From Phytoseiulus persimilis (lineage: Eukaryota; Arthropoda; Arachnida; Mesostigmata; Phytoseiidae): a stretch of DNA of 64,000 bases. The notes under the pieces are model-generated. The model searched no databases. It worked only from the letters and a program-made list of their open reading frames with translations, and was not told the DNA's origin. A program made the position numbers and the translations under genes. Where the stretch lies: the NCBI GenBank assembly GCA_037576195.1, contig CM075102.1, positions 47,302,745-47,366,744 of the forward strand. The letters run 5' to 3'. Below are positions 49,000 to 63,000 of this stretch, piece after piece (positions within the stretch are counted from its first letter, which is position 1; the number at the start of each line of letters is the position of its first letter).

Positions 49000-51900
49000 C
49001 GTTGTTCAGTGATGTTCGCGCAAGTGCAGTGCAGTCAAATAACTTAACGAGCAGCAGCTGCAGTATCTTGTCGGAAGGCGACGAAGGTTTTGACGACGAC
49101 GACGACTACCACTTCCTCTCCAACTACAACTTCCCCGATTCCAACCAACAGAAAAACCACAATCTCGACCACCACAACCGCCGCCGCCATCACCATCGCC
49201 ACCGGCATCATCACTACCACTACCGTATAACCGGCAACGACAGCAGCAGCAACAAAAACAGCAACAACAAAGCCAAGGACATCAGCAACGGCTGCAGCAG
49301 CAGCAACATCATCAGCAACAACAACAACAGCAGAGCCAAGATCGGGGGAAAGAGAAACAAAGATAGCTGCCGTAAGATAAAGCACCGCAACGACGACGGC
49401 GGCGAATCTCCATGTTTCCCTTCATCATATTCTGAGTGAACATAAATCTGTCAGTGAGTTCGCCCGCCGGCTGTTCTCAATCCGTGTCGCAAGCAGACGA
49501 GCGCTCGAGCACTTTCAAGTGAACGCGTTGGAGTCAGAAGTGGCCGCAACCCCGATAGAATGATTTCTCGAAAGTGTTACCGGAGCAAAGTTTGGCTGCA
49601 GTGCTTTCAACGTTTTGCAGAGCTCCCTGCCAACAGTTGCCGAGTGTTGCACCTCACGACGACGACGACCCCCGCGATCTGCGGCGGAGCTCTCCCCGTT
49701 AGCGGCGCGACCGAAAGCTGCCATCCATCTGCAGAAGTCTTGTCGGATTCTAGCCCGATGTAACGATCCAGCTAGCAAGCAAATGAACCCCAATAAGCAA
49801 TCAAGAGCAAGACAAGAATACAAATTCCAACTGCAATATCAGCAGCAGAATCACAAGCAGCATCGAGGCCACAAGGATACGATACGATTGAAAAGTTTGC
49901 GGTGGCAAGTGCAGCGCTCAGCCGACCGACCTGGTCTATGCTGAACTGCGGGACGGAGAAGCGTCTTCCACGTTCCCAAGGCCCGTTATTCCCGTTGCAA
50001 TACGCCGTTTCGGCAGAGGTGAAGGCTCGTCCTGCCGCTCGTGCGTGTGTGCGCTCATCTAACCCCAAGTACGGGGATAAGGGAAAAGCAGGAATCGGCG
50101 AACGAAGGAAGGCGAGCTGATCACGTGCGAACGAGATTCAACAATCCATTGTCGCAAAAATCTGGCTGGCAAGGAAGCGGGTCCATTTCCAGCCAAGCGA
50201 CCGACCGGCTGGCCCACCGAGCAGCCAGCCGACCTGCGACCCGTTTCGACGGAGTGGCAGCTACCTCAAAGCCAGCCGTGTGGTTTGGTCACTTCGAGTG
50301 GAATCGGATACAAAATCGAGGTACAAAAGCTGTTGGTTGCTCTCGACGTCACACTGTGCTTGGTGTGTTTGTGTGTGTGAGTGACTGTGTGTTTTTTGGT
50401 GACTCTGACTTTCTTCAACGCGATTTGGTGAAGTAGGTATAAAACAAACACCGGTTAGTCCGACCGTTTCTTCGTCCGCTGTCTGGATGTGGTGATCGAT
50501 CAAACGACCCGATTCTCACGGAGACGTTCATCGTTATCGGCTCCATATCACTCGACAAGCATTGGACTCGGGTCGCTCTCGATTCATAGGAGCTAAATCA
50601 ACTACCTACTGGCGACTTCGATCAACAATCAACCCATTTCACCTATCCTCCGACATGCTCATCGCTCCTTCGCTCGATTGGCGCTGTCGTTGATCAGACA
50701 AGGGGACGACGATCCCTCCCACAGATCTGAAAACTCGTTCGGTCGTGTCAGAGGAGGATTCGGTGTTTCGAAAGCGCTTCAAGAGGAGCGGAGCCACGAA
50801 CTGTACGGTATCCTTTCATCTGCTCCGTTCTCAACCTCTCATGATTCGCGAAGTTATCTGACGACGCGAACAGTCGTCTGAATACCTGGCCCATCCAGCC
50901 ATCAACGACCAACCAAACAAGCGAACGAGCAACCAACAACTATTCAATCGATCAATTACTCAGCTAAGCGACTCTCCTGCATAGAAGAGATCATCAACGA
51001 TTTGAGGTTTGGTGGACGTTTTGAAGGCGACCTCATTCGCTTATTCTTCGAGAAGAATTAGAAAATACTTTCTCCGCTTCTGAAATCCAACATCCTATCC
51101 ATATTTCTATTTATCAACCCGAATATCCATCTACCTACAATCAGAGTCGCCAAGAGTATTCATCCCATGTTCGATGGAACGCCCGTCCCTGGTGAAACAC
51201 CATCTTTTGCGAAACCTTTCAACCGTTGCCCCGACTTTCAATAAGTGAACTTCGCCTCGAGATCCGGATTTACTGACTGATCGACGGACTCATTCCACTA
51301 TCTATACATATGGAAGGCCCCAACCGCCTTGCTCCTCGTCTCAACGACCTGTGTCGGAGGCCAATGGAAAATCTCGATTGACTCCTCTGTCAGCCAGATA
51401 TCCGGAACAGTCAGAAGTTACTGCCTTAGCAACGGCCTGGAAACTGCGGTCGCATCTCGAACGACACTGCGGGTTTGAGCGCATGCGAGCAGTTGCTTAT
51501 CGCGCTCTCTAGATCACGAACATTTCCATCCCGACTCCCCGAATACAGCCGACTATCCTACCAACTCGCATCTGCTTCTCTGTCCAAGAAACTACAAGCC
51601 AACCGACCAACCTTCCGATTAGGCAATCAATCAACAGATCGTGACATCCAGTCCATGCTGGAGCTTGCAGTCCTTAGCAGGCCAAATCGGTTCGTTATCA
51701 GCATCAGCAGGAACAACAATGGCGAACAGCGGTAGCTGAAACCAGGTTCAAAGACAACCGAGAGAAGTAGGAGTAGCAACGCATTCGCAGAACTGTCCTC
51801 GGAGACTACTATTCAATTGGGCAATCTAATTTTTTGAGTGAAAAAAACGTACGGCTCGCTTACTTGCGTTCTCGCGTGCGAACGTGCGCTCTCTGTCGCG

Positions 51901-52931
51901 TGCGAGTTCAGCTGTAAGCTCGCTTGCCGCCAGCCTATCTACTCGACAGCTAGCCCGCTGACCCGCCTGCAAGCCCAGCTACCGATCTCGCCTACATTCA
52001 TCCGACCCGTCTACCAACAAGCCAACAAATCAGCCAACCAGGCTGCCTTCTACATAGCCGATCGTCCAGCAAGCAGTTCCTCCTCCTGAAACGAGTTGGA
52101 AAATTCTCACAGGCGAGCGAAAGACCTCCCGAGGACAATAGTCGACGAGAACTGCAAACAAGAAGGCCTTGTGCGGCAACAAACTGGAAACCTGCGAATG
52201 CAATGCTTCCAATTCTCACTTTTGAAAAGCGCTGCTTTCGCTGTTGTTCTATGCGGGAACAGGACCTGCGAAAACGAATAAGATGCGACAATCGCTTGAA
52301 TGTTAATACGTTCAACTTCTTGGCTACCTTCTGCCCCTGTGCCGAAGCTATCGGATTCAGGCTTCACTGAACATTCGTCGTCGTCTCAAGTCTGCGTGTG
52401 GCCACCTCCAAGTAGAAGAGTGGCCGCGTCAGCCTGTGGACAGCTTTTTCTGCCGGCACGCGACCACCCCGTGACTGACAGACTTTCCCTATCAACGGAA
52501 GAGGGAGCAGCACCTTCAGCAATAACAACATAGTGGATTTCTGATCCACCGAACCATTGCCGGCCTCTGCAGTGATATTTGCAGCCGAGGTTTTGGTTTT
52601 GTCCGTCCCCTAGATCGTGTCATCCTCGTTTACGTCGTCCGACTGACTGACTGAACTACTGTTGTCTGTCCGTCTCATCAGATATCATCCTCAAATTCAT
52701 CCGCCGATCAACTTGACCGTTTCTCGGTCGTTCTGGCTGCTTGTCCGCGTGTCTATGAGTGACTGCAAGCCGTTTCGCAGCCGACACCGTGATTTTTCTG
52801 CTGCGGCAGCAGCAGTAGCAGTGAAGAGCAACATATCCATCGGGAGCTGAGGCGGGCTTTGCGAAACTACAGCAGCCCGGAGTTACGAGCAACAGCACGT
52901 AAACGCGCTGTAATAAGCAGCAGCAAGGAAC
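49000..52931 (+). other. Putative long 5' leader of the Kv4 gene
   Basis: Nearly 4 kb upstream of the Kv4 ATG contains no recognisable gene. It is rich in CA/CAN words, CCAGCCAGCC-type repeats and many short upstream ATG frames. Long multi-uORF leaders are common for neuronal channel genes. Introns may lie within it, but I could not define them. Confidence 0.4.
49090..49340. repeat. Trinucleotide-rich tract (GAC, CAC, CAG, CAA)
   Basis: Runs of GAC, then CAC/CATCAC, then CAGCAG/CAACAA follow each other in one strand orientation. In one plus frame this reads as Asp, then His/Arg, then Ser/Asn-rich residues to a stop at 49439. Because no domain or homologue is recognised, I treat it as a low-complexity leader rather than a protein. 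Confidence 0.7.
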
Positions 52932-54046
52932 ATGGCCTCGGTCGCTGCGTGGCTGCCGTTTGCTCGGGCCGCAGCTATTGGCTGGGTGCCGATCGCAAAC
53001 AATCCATTGCCCGCACCACCAGTGACTCGGGAGAGGCGGAAAAAAGAAGATGAAAAATTCATAATAAACGTTAGCGGACGACGGTTCGAAACCTGGCGGA
53101 ATACGGTGGAAAAGTTCCCCGATACGTTGCTGGGTTCGAACGAGCGTGAGTTTTTCTACGACGAAGAAACAAAGGAGTACTTCTTCGATCGAGATCCGGA
53201 CATATTCCGACACATTCTCAACTATTATCGGACGGGCAAGCTGCACTACCCCAAACACGAATGTTTAATGTCGTATGATGAAGAGTTAGCATTCTTCGGC
53301 ATTGTTCCCGACGTCATCGGGGACTGCTGCTATGAGGACTATAGGGACAGAAAGAGAGAGAATGCTGAACGATTGCTCGATGACAAAATGTCCGAAGGAA
53401 ACGAGCAAACGCAGCTGGTGAACTCAACGCTGCGACAGAGGATGTGGAGAGCCTTCGAAAACCCGCACACCAGTACCGCAGCTCTAGTGTTCTACTATGT
53501 GACAGGCTTTTTCATTGCGGTCTCCGTTGGAGCCAATGTAGTGGAGACAGTGCCCTGTGGTATTGATGCAGGGACGGGCGAAAAGAAAACGTGTGGCGAA
53601 AGTTATAAGGTTGCCTTCTTTTGTTTGGACACGGCGTGTGTCATGATTTTCACAGCCGAATATCTACTGCGGTTATACGCCGCACCAGCGCGCTGCAAAT
53701 TCGTGCGCAGCGTCATGAGCGTTATCGACGTAGTCGCCATCATGCCGTACTACATCGGCCTTGGCATTAAGGACAACGGAGACGTATCCGGCGCGTTCGT
53801 CACTCTTCGTGTGTTCCGAGTCTTCCGTATTTTCAAATTTTCTCGTCACTCGCAAGGACTACGAATTCTCGGCTATACACTCAAGTCGTGCGCCTCTGAA
53901 CTGGGCTTCCTAGTGTTCTCGCTGGCCATGGCCATCATCATCTTCGCCACTGTCATGTACTACGCAGAGAAGAGCGTCGAGGAAACCGAATTCACCTCAA
54001 TTCCGGCCGCGTTCTGGTACACAATCGTCACGATGACCACACTTGG
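52932..54046 (+). CDS. Shal: Shal/Kv4 voltage-gated potassium channel, first coding exon
   Basis: Pore subunit of somatodendritic A-type potassium current. 371 codons plus two bases, ending at donor CTTGG|GTGAGT. The N-terminus [18 protein letters not shown] is the hydrophobic stretch that binds KChIP-type subunits. The T1 tetramerisation domain spans about 42-145 with the Kv4 zinc motif H105-x5-C111-x20-C132-C133. S1 is [17 protein letters not shown]2 contains [19 protein letters not shown]3 contains [15 protein letters not shown]4 is [14 protein letters not shown] (R293, R296, R299, K302, R305). S5 follows, then the pore helix [16 protein letters not shown]. The exon stops inside the TTLGYGD selectivity filter, as in Kv4 genes of other animals. 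The rest of the filter, S6 and the C-terminal domain are not in this window, so the gene is partial here. Confidence 0.97.
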
Positions 54047-57000
54047 GTGAGTTTCCTTTTCTCTTTCTCTTCATTTTAGGTAGCGTGCTTGAGAATATCG
54101 ACGCCATTATCGTCATCTAGTTAGGAGAGTCTCCGGGCCAATTATGCGAATGGTCCGGCTATGCGGCCTCTGGTTCACATTGGGTGAGAAATTTCCAAAA
54201 GAAGGCGGTGCGGCTCGAAAATTCAAATGTTCCGAAAATCTGGTGATTGAAGTAAACGAATTCCACTATCAGCACGTCGCTCAGCTGGATATCTGACCAG
54301 TACCTACCTATATCGAATGTGAGCTGCTGAATCAGATGAATTCTACGAAGTCAACAAATACTTCTCGATACTCGAGGATCAAGCTCTGTAGTAGTTAACT
54401 GAACACACGAACACGCATCAGAGGCCTCTAAGAAGTTCGCAACTGAAACCCGGACATGGGAATAGGGTGTAGCTCCACGATCTGGAGACGTCAAAGGGCA
54501 GGCGATCCGTCAGCCATGTGATGCTTCATCGCGGCAGAACGTATGGGGGAAATCGCTTGCTAGCTATATTGATCGTGTTCGATGGGTACTTCCCTCTCGG
54601 AGGGGAACTTTCATTCAGCTCGGCGAAGACACTACCCGATCCGCTTCGAGCGGCTTGCACACTCGGATTGCTATTGCATCATCGTTGTCGGTTGGCTTTT
54701 CTCTCCGACTTCTCTCGCGATGAACGTCGCACTGAAATCCGCTCAATCGGGCCACATCGCGACAGGATCATTCTGGGTCGGTTGAGCGACGATCCGGTTA
54801 TCTGGATTCCAGTTTACATCGTCTCAGAAGCGAATTTCCGGGACGAGGGGCTTAGACCCGAATAAGTGGATGATCCGATTATCCGGTGGTCTCAATATGC
54901 GGGTTCCACTGTATTACCATCGCCTGAACTCATGAGCTTAAAAAATTCGGGATGGGAAGTCAGGAGAAGCCCACGTCACAGCTACTCGACCCAGTCACGC
55001 ACCGCATTGATCGGGCCGAGACACAAATTGGTCGACGACGAGAAATAATAATGAAGCCGGCTTACGGAGAACGCGGAGCTCTCATTCTGTTAGCAGTCCC
55101 ATATTTGGCGGTCGCGTCCCCCTTCAAGTTCTGCAGACTCCCCCGAGGATTCGCGACTCCGGAAGCTGATTCCGGAACATGGCCTCCTGCTTCGGCGCGA
55201 ATTCGCTCTGCTTGAGGGGAAGCGGTGGCTTTCCATGAGATTTCCATATTGAACTGTCACAATCTGATGCATAGGCAATACGAGTGATTGATAGAAATGT
55301 TATTCTACGGATCACTAGCCTGCAGCACAGACCTTCTGATCTGGCCATGAACGTTCTACGAGATGACATCTGCCCGTCAAGCTTGTTGCTTGCTTCGTGT
55401 ATTGTTTCCCCGTATCGAGTCTGACTTTTAACAAGTGTGAGTCGTCTGTGATTCCGCCCGCCAGACCTTGCCAGATTTGTATCTGACGGAGGCAGCTGTT
55501 TGTTTTGGCTCAGACACCAAATCAAGGAGAACCTCTAACGGCATCGACAATTCACCGGATCAGAGTAATGCGGAAGCCACGCTTCGGAGAGTCTTCCCAT
55601 CCACCATAGGTCCCATCCACGCTCGGGAACCACGATCCGTGCTGTTTCATTACGGATCGAGGGATTTCACCGATGACGCGCATGACTTGAGTCTACATTT
55701 AGCGGGGAATAGACGCCCGTCCGAAGGGTATGGCGCGGCTCGCTCGAACGGAACAGTCGCTGCAGGTGGCTGCTGTTGCAATGAACGGAAAGGAGGGAAA
55801 CAGGAGGGACTGCGATTCGCGGTGCTCAGCATTGGCGCGGATTGGTTCTCGCGACTCACTCTCGGGGGAGGTGGAGTGTGGATCTCGGGGGAGAGCTCAT
55901 CACCTACGTTGTATTGATCGATGACGTCTGCTGATGCCACCGGCGCACCGCTGACGTCGGGGCAGCAGCTACCGAAGCAGCCAGTGCCGCCTGTTTCATA
56001 CTCACTGTAGAAAAACCCTGAGCGGGAAATGTCGAGGGAAGAGGAGATGATATAAAAGATCCCAACCAGGTTGCCAGCGAGCCAGCCAGCTCGCTATATT
56101 TGGACGAGGGTGTTTTCAAATCTCGAATAATGACTTCCATTCTCGACAACTGCGCGCGCTTAACAAAAAAGCAATTCTTGTACAGAAGCAATCGCGCACC
56201 GCATCCTTGCCTAGTTGGCTCGCTAGCGGGCTGACTGGCTGGAGAGACGGACGAATGAACGAACGAACGGTCGCTTGGTCGGTAGGCAGCCAGGCAAGCG
56301 AGCGAGCAAGCAAGCAGCCACCCAGCCAGGCAGACCTGCGCCCGAGCGGCAGGGTAGACCTGCGAATCGGCAGACCGGCGGAAAGCCAGCCAGCCGGCTT
56401 CAGTCAAAACTAAATATATAACAAGGACTGCTCTATCAGACTGTATTTTTAGATACAGGCCTACAAGTGTCTTCATGAAGCTATTGTTCCGACATCTGAT
56501 CTTCCATACAGGCATAATTGTTTTCCGCCACTCGGGGATGATCCCAGCGAGTACCCTCCCGCGCGCCCGCCCGCCCGCTCATTCGCGCGTCTGATTCCTC
56601 CCTGCCCCACTCGTGGAAACGTCTGTCGAGAGGACCGGGGCTCGAACGCCATGTCGATTCGGCTCTGAAAACCTTGAGAGGTGACTCAATGCTCTCTGAG
56701 AAGAGCTCGCCATCTCCACTCCAGTCCGACTGAAGCCAACCAGAGCGGTGTTTGAAACGGTCTCTGCAGGGGAACCAGCTCATCCGTTTTCCGATCCGTC
56801 ACCCCGCCCAGTCGCATGCAGCGTCAACGCTCGACACCCAGTGCTCGAACTCCTTTCGTCTCAAACCTGACTGGTTCAGGCCGTGCTGTTCCGAGCTACT
56901 CTGCGTGTGCAATGGGGAACGCATCCTGTGAATCGAAAAGCGAGAGGAATGCTGGTCGGCGGTCGATCAGCGCGACGATAGAGTTGGGACGAGCCTCGAT

Positions 57001-60000
57001 TCCCAGTTCGCAGTTTTGATCTTAGAAGATCATCTGGAGAAGGAACGTTCCTCCGCTGGAGCTCTCGCAAAGATATGGAAGTTCGAGGGTGGAGAGTGTT
57101 GAGCAGCTTGCCGAATTCTTCGACCAGTTGCTTCGGTCAGGTTGGTTAGTACGGTGGCTGGGTGGGCAGCCGACCGGCCGGCCGGCCAGTCGGTGGTATT
57201 CGAGGCGGTGTGGGGGGCGAGAGAGAAGCGGTCGATGGTGCCCTATCCCCAGACAAGCGATGCTGGTGGCTTTGACGTTTGTGGTCGGTGTGGCAGTCGT
57301 TGACGTTTACTACGCACCACAGCTGGAGAGTTGGTTCGTCGGTCTGCCTTCCAAGCGTCTACTGCTAGGCTGGCAGTTTCTGACGCCCCGGAAGCCTTGC
57401 CGATCTTCCCCGAAGAAAATCCAAAGAGGCTCCGCGCAGAAGACGGAATTTCAACTGGGGAAGCGGGCCGGTGTGGTGCTCGGATATTTATTGAGCATCT
57501 AGGATCAACTCTCGCTTCTATTTTCGTCAGCCATCATCGGAAAGCCGATATACAAGATCAAGCGAAACTCCATTCCTCCTTTCCCGAGGAAATTCCGAGA
57601 AGCGGAAATACCCATCTAGGAACTCGATTGTTAGACGTATGAGGACCGAATTTCAGTGAAGCGCGCGATCCCAATTGGAGATGCGTGATTCTGCAAAATA
57701 TTTGAAGTCCAGGAATTCGGAAGAGTCACTTGGAAGAGGATCCCCGCTCTCCGATCGAATTCTTTGAAGGGCTCTCGGAAAAAGATGAAACTAAGGAATG
57801 GAAACTGCAGAGCAAGCTCAGCTTGGAGGTAATCGTTGCTAGCAGCACCGGCCTGGGTCAGTTTACCGGTGTGGCTGGCTGACAGGGTGCTGGCCAGCCG
57901 GCTGGCTCTGATAGTGATGTGCCTCGCTGCTGTGATGATGGCGGTGGTGGTGGTGGTGTTGATGGCGTGCCTGCAAGACAGTTCGTCCGTACTCTGTCTG
58001 TCTGTTGGTCCGTCCAAGCATCCATTTGTTTGGTCGCACTATCGCTTTCGCTCTCACTCACTCACGCACAACGAACGAAATGCTCGTAAACCAAGAGAAG
58101 TATCGATGCTGTTTATCTAAGCTTACATACGATCATTACTAACACTTCGAGCGCCCTGCCGAGCACCGACATGGATGCAGGAACGCTAACTTCTTCCGCA
58201 GATTCAGTCGGACGCGCAGCCTCAGACGGCGTACGCCAGCCAGTCGGTCAGCATGCATCTGACTTCTTGATGGCTGGGAGTTCCTCTGCGAAATTCAAGA
58301 ATTCGGCGCTGGTGATTATATCGATCCCATCAGCGGATCTATCTGAACACACTGTAACCAAGAAAGGGACCGATTTCGGGGATCTTGTCGACGCTCCAGA
58401 TCCCCTGCCGGGGACGGAGGTCAACGCAGAGCCACCTCGAGGAGTTGAGAGCAGTTCGAACACAGAAGAATGACGCTCTCGGAGTCGTCCGAGTGATTCA
58501 GACCGCACCTGTGAGATTGTTAGCTCGGCTTTGATGATGCTGACCCAAGTATGAAATTTGTTGCCCAGCCACAGCGGTCGTTTGCCCATCCAAGCCGTCT
58601 CCCTGAGCTGTGTTGGTTACTGAGCCAAGGTCGACACCGATCTGGGGCCTCGTCGACACCGATCGACGACAACGAGCGAAAACCAACGTTGTGGGTGATC
58701 GTCGACCAGCGTCGTTACAGCAGTGAAAACAGATGAAGAGCGGTCACTCAACAAGTGAATAGGCGACCGAGAGTCTGTCAGACAGCGAGGAGGCGATCAA
58801 GCAAAGCCGCGGCAGGCAACCAAAATACCAGCATGTTGTCGGCCATGTTCGCAGAGTGCCGGTCAGGTAGAGGAATATGAGCACAGCGATCAATCGCATC
58901 AAAACGAAGTTTTTGCTTCCGTCTTCTCTACTTGATTCTCGTGCTGCTACGGCCGGTGTCGCGCCTCGCTGGCCGGTCCATGATTAAAGCGGAATCTCCC
59001 TGTGAGAGGCAAGGAACACCGGGGATTCGGTCGAGAGCTGGTCAGCGAGAGCGGGCTCGGTTAGGCAGGCGGGCTGGAAGCCGGCTGCCTGGCTGACAGG
59101 CGAAGAGGCGAGCGATTCAGCGAGCTCGGTCTAGGTCTCTTCTTACGTCAGAAAAAGCCTTGGCCGGAAAGCAGACTTTTTGCAAATGTTAGGGAGAGGA
59201 CGACTGTTGCTGCAGAGAGCGAGAGAGATTGGGAGACTTTTTTCCTCGTTGAAAGTCCGTGCTGCCCACCGTGACGTCTTGGAGACAGCGTGTCGACCTC
59301 TCTTTCCGAAGATGATCCTTGTCATCTTGAGTGACAGGTCTACAGAGCCCATCCCGCTCGGTCCTACTTCGAGTCCAGCTCGCAGGGAGTTCCCAGCCGC
59401 GTTTCATTTGGAGAAAGTAGACGAGGCTTGGCAGTGTTCCGTTCCCGCGTGATTCCCCCTATGCGGCTAAGTTACCCTAATAGAATGGGCGATTGGGAAA
59501 TGATGGGATCGCATGGTATGAGGGCGGCCGGAAATCCTCGCCAATTCGGGAAATCCCGCGAGCTATCAATGTTACGCCTGTTCGGATGGATGAAACGCTC
59601 CTATCCCGTCAGAGAGTTCGTCTGTCGTGAAAATCCGCAATTCCATGGGAGAGGACGTATTACGATTGAGACTTGGGCTCGAGCGGGTGCGATGCCGGCT
59701 CCGGGTGCCCACTCTTGGTAGTACATCATCGACAAAAATATTTTTCCGCGTTGAGGATCGGCTTTTTGAGTTCCTTCGTATTCGCCGTCTCGCTCAAGTA
59801 ATCCGTCGCCAAGCAACCTCATCCGAGGATGCTTTCGCCGGTCAATTTAACGTCTCCGAAACACGCTCCTCAACTTCGCGAATTCTCGTGACAGGAGAAT
59901 AATTTTCTGCTACGTGAATCAGATTTACTCCCTGATATCCTTGAGAGGACAATCCCGGGCTGTTCTAGAGACTGAGAAACAATCGGTCACCATACGGATT

Positions 60001-63000
60001 TTCAGGCTGCGTCGAGTACTCCTGTAGCTGTCGTAATCGAAAAGCCTCAGCGGCCTCTCGATTTCGTTCTCCGAGTTGATGATTCTGGGGGACTTGCAAC
60101 GAAGAGCCAAGAGAACTACTCATCGTCTGTTTCAATGGGATCCTCCGGCTCGCCTCGAGTCCGTTTCTTCCATGACGAGTCTCAGAGTGCCGCTCGTGCG
60201 ACGAGAAGAACGGCTTCAATTAATTCCTCCGATTCGTGCTGTGGCTCCATGCATCACAATGCTCCTGTGTTTTCGGTCATGGAGCAGCGGACAGCCAATC
60301 GTGCGGAGGACTAGGAGTCCCGTTAAGCGATGTAGCTCGTGATCGATGTTGCGGATAAATGCGTCGCGATTCAGCAGCCTTCAAGTCGTAGAATATGCAG
60401 AACGTGGTTCCTGCCTCGGCGATAGACCAAACCTGGACATTCTTCAAGGGATGGAGGAGCAGTGACGGAAATCCATTTTTCCGATGATCGTTGATGTCGC
60501 TGGAATCGTATCGACGACCGAGGGAAATTACGAGCTGTCGGCCGGCGGTCACTGGGGTGGTTGCTCAGACTGTCACACGGAACACCCGTGATGTGTTCAG
60601 GGGGGCGAGAACTTGTTTCCATCGAGGAGAGTGGTTGTGACTTTTGACCGCGAAGCCCTCATTCAACACCATCAGCGAGAAGACAGCTCTAGGAGGAGTT
60701 CATCCGTGGTCAAAGATCGAAAAAACGAAATTCCGACCCCGTACGACAGCTCCACGTCACACCCCCCATATGTCGAGCTGATTTGACTTCCCAAATGCAG
60801 TACTGAGTTCCTGATCGATGTAGGTGATTGGACAAGAGCGACGGTCACCTTTCGGTTGATCATATCCGATAATGCGGCATCCGATCGGTCTACGATGGCC
60901 GATTACGGCTTCAGCGGTCACAGCGAATTCCGGCCAAGTCGATAACGGCGGATGAATTCGACGAACTTGAGGCTCGACGAGAGGAATCGACCGACCGCTG
61001 GTTCCCTCAATAGGTCCATCGAGGGCAAGTCTCCAAGGCCAGAGTGTCAGTTCTCGAATCTATTGGTTCGAACAACTAGTTCCTCGTGTGAGATTTCGCT
61101 GTTCCTCCGCTGGGGGAACTTGATGAATCCGTGGTCATTGTCAGGGGAGTGAGGAGGCGTGTTTGGGAATATTTACAGAGCCTGATTTCCGGCTCGAATA
61201 TAGTGTGACGCAGATTCGTTCCCAGAGGAGGGGATTTCTCCAAAGCCGCAGAGGGCCAGATTGCCCGCGCAACGGATGCAAATTCAGTTTCCTCCTGCGA
61301 ACTTCGCTGCTGAACGCGGAGTCCACGGATTCGGATTCCCATCGTGAAGACGCCACTCCCACGCGAATGATTCCTCGAACCAAAGCCGGGAAGGAGCGGG
61401 GGTCGGTTACCGATGACTTGGGGCGAATGAGCGTTGACGTGGGAATTTCTGAGTGCGACTTGAGCCGTATCGCCGAAACATGAGCTTCGAGTCCGCCTTG
61501 CGATTGAAGGATCTGAACGAGCAGGCGTTCCAGCACCGGATTGGACTGTCAGTAGGGAGAACCCCTGACGAAGCACTCGCGTGAGAACACGCCCAAAGTT
61601 GCGCTTCGGCTCCGTTGAACGAACCCATGGCCTGGATAATGAAACGTTCGAGCAGAACATACACACCAAACTCGGGGAAAGAAACAGTTCATTCAACGGT
61701 TTGAGCTCTAGCGTGTCCCGAACGTCGTCGCGTTCGGCCTCCCACTACGTGATGAGTTGGCCGACCGACGTGCACATCGGACGTGAGACCCCAACAAGCA
61801 AACGAGAGAAGAGATGGGAAAGTGAGCTCGAGAATTATCGCGAGGAGAGACCCGGGAATCAAGTCAGTTTTGCGAAAAAACTCAGGAAGAATATGAGTGT
61901 GTACTGAGAGATGAACGATGTTTCTCCCCTCGGAAGGATGAGTCTCAAGCTTGAAACGGAGAGTCGGGTTCCTCGTTCCTGCATTTGGGGTGTCTCAATT
62001 AAGGCATGTGAGCATGGAAGAAACACAGTGTTATCCCACCAACGGGAAGCCATGCGAACTCGTTGCACGCTCTGCGAACTCACACGGAACGTTCGCTCTC
62101 ACAACAAACAAGTGTGCCATGAACAGCCCCACTGCAACGAGTATCTGACGGAAAGGCGGCACTTCGAACCTGGAAGCGCATAACCCGGGTCGAAACCCGT
62201 ACTTGGCTGAATCTAACATATCGTTCGCTGATGCAGCTTCTCAACATTGCACGCACAAATCTGCGCGCGGAACACCCGGTGCTTGAGTAGAGCTGTTTCA
62301 TTAACGAACGGCAACCCTGTATGAGTCGGAGCGGATTTCGAGCTGCGTCGAGGATATGTCACAAGGAATAAAGGATATTGAGAGGAATACGATTGATTTC
62401 TACGTGCAAGCTGGCCTCGACTCGTCGACCACCCCGACAAACGCTACCGAAACCCAGCCCGCACCGTCGCAAGCGATTGAGAAATCAGAACGAAACCGCT
62501 CCCGAGAGACGATAAGAGGCTCTCAGCGGCGCATCGTGACAACCCGCTCTCCGAATGGCCGAGTATCCCACGTTAGAGAACCGTCCGAGCTCGGGGATGT
62601 CGCTACACACAATGAGTTGCCCAAAATGCGCGTTGATCACGTTTTCCTCGGTCTTGCTCGTAACATTCAGTCATGATGAAATTCATTTCGAATATGTTGG
62701 ACTCGGGAAGAATTCGAAACTGCGTCCACTCAACATTGACCAGTTGTCCTCTGGGTGATTATTTTGAGGCTAAACATCGACTAGCGATCGATACAGATCT
62801 GAACGAATCCCAGATGACCGTTTCAGAATACTGGTGAGGGTCACTTCTAGGTCAAGAGGATGCTGGTATGTTGGAAGCCCAGTATTCCGCTGTATTGATT
62901 AAGGTATTCTAACAGAAATCGGCGGTCCAAACGCCTACTTTGAGACCGCAGCACGAGAGAGGAGTTTCGGATCTGGAATTTGAGCACTCGTTCTGAATAG

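Noticed and set aside
48870-49439. Plus-strand 189-codon Asn/His/Ser-rich frame
   Set aside because: Created by GAC/CAC/CAN trinucleotide runs; the start is non-ATG and no domain is visible. More likely leader sequence.
56630-56660. Reverse-strand GTTCGAGCCCC near GGTCCTC
   Set aside because: B-box-like but without a tRNA fold, poly(A) tail or flanking duplication.
61076-61696. Minus-strand 206-codon frame in the Kv4 intron
   Set aside because: No recognised family, extensive overlapping frames on both strands, and no exon context.
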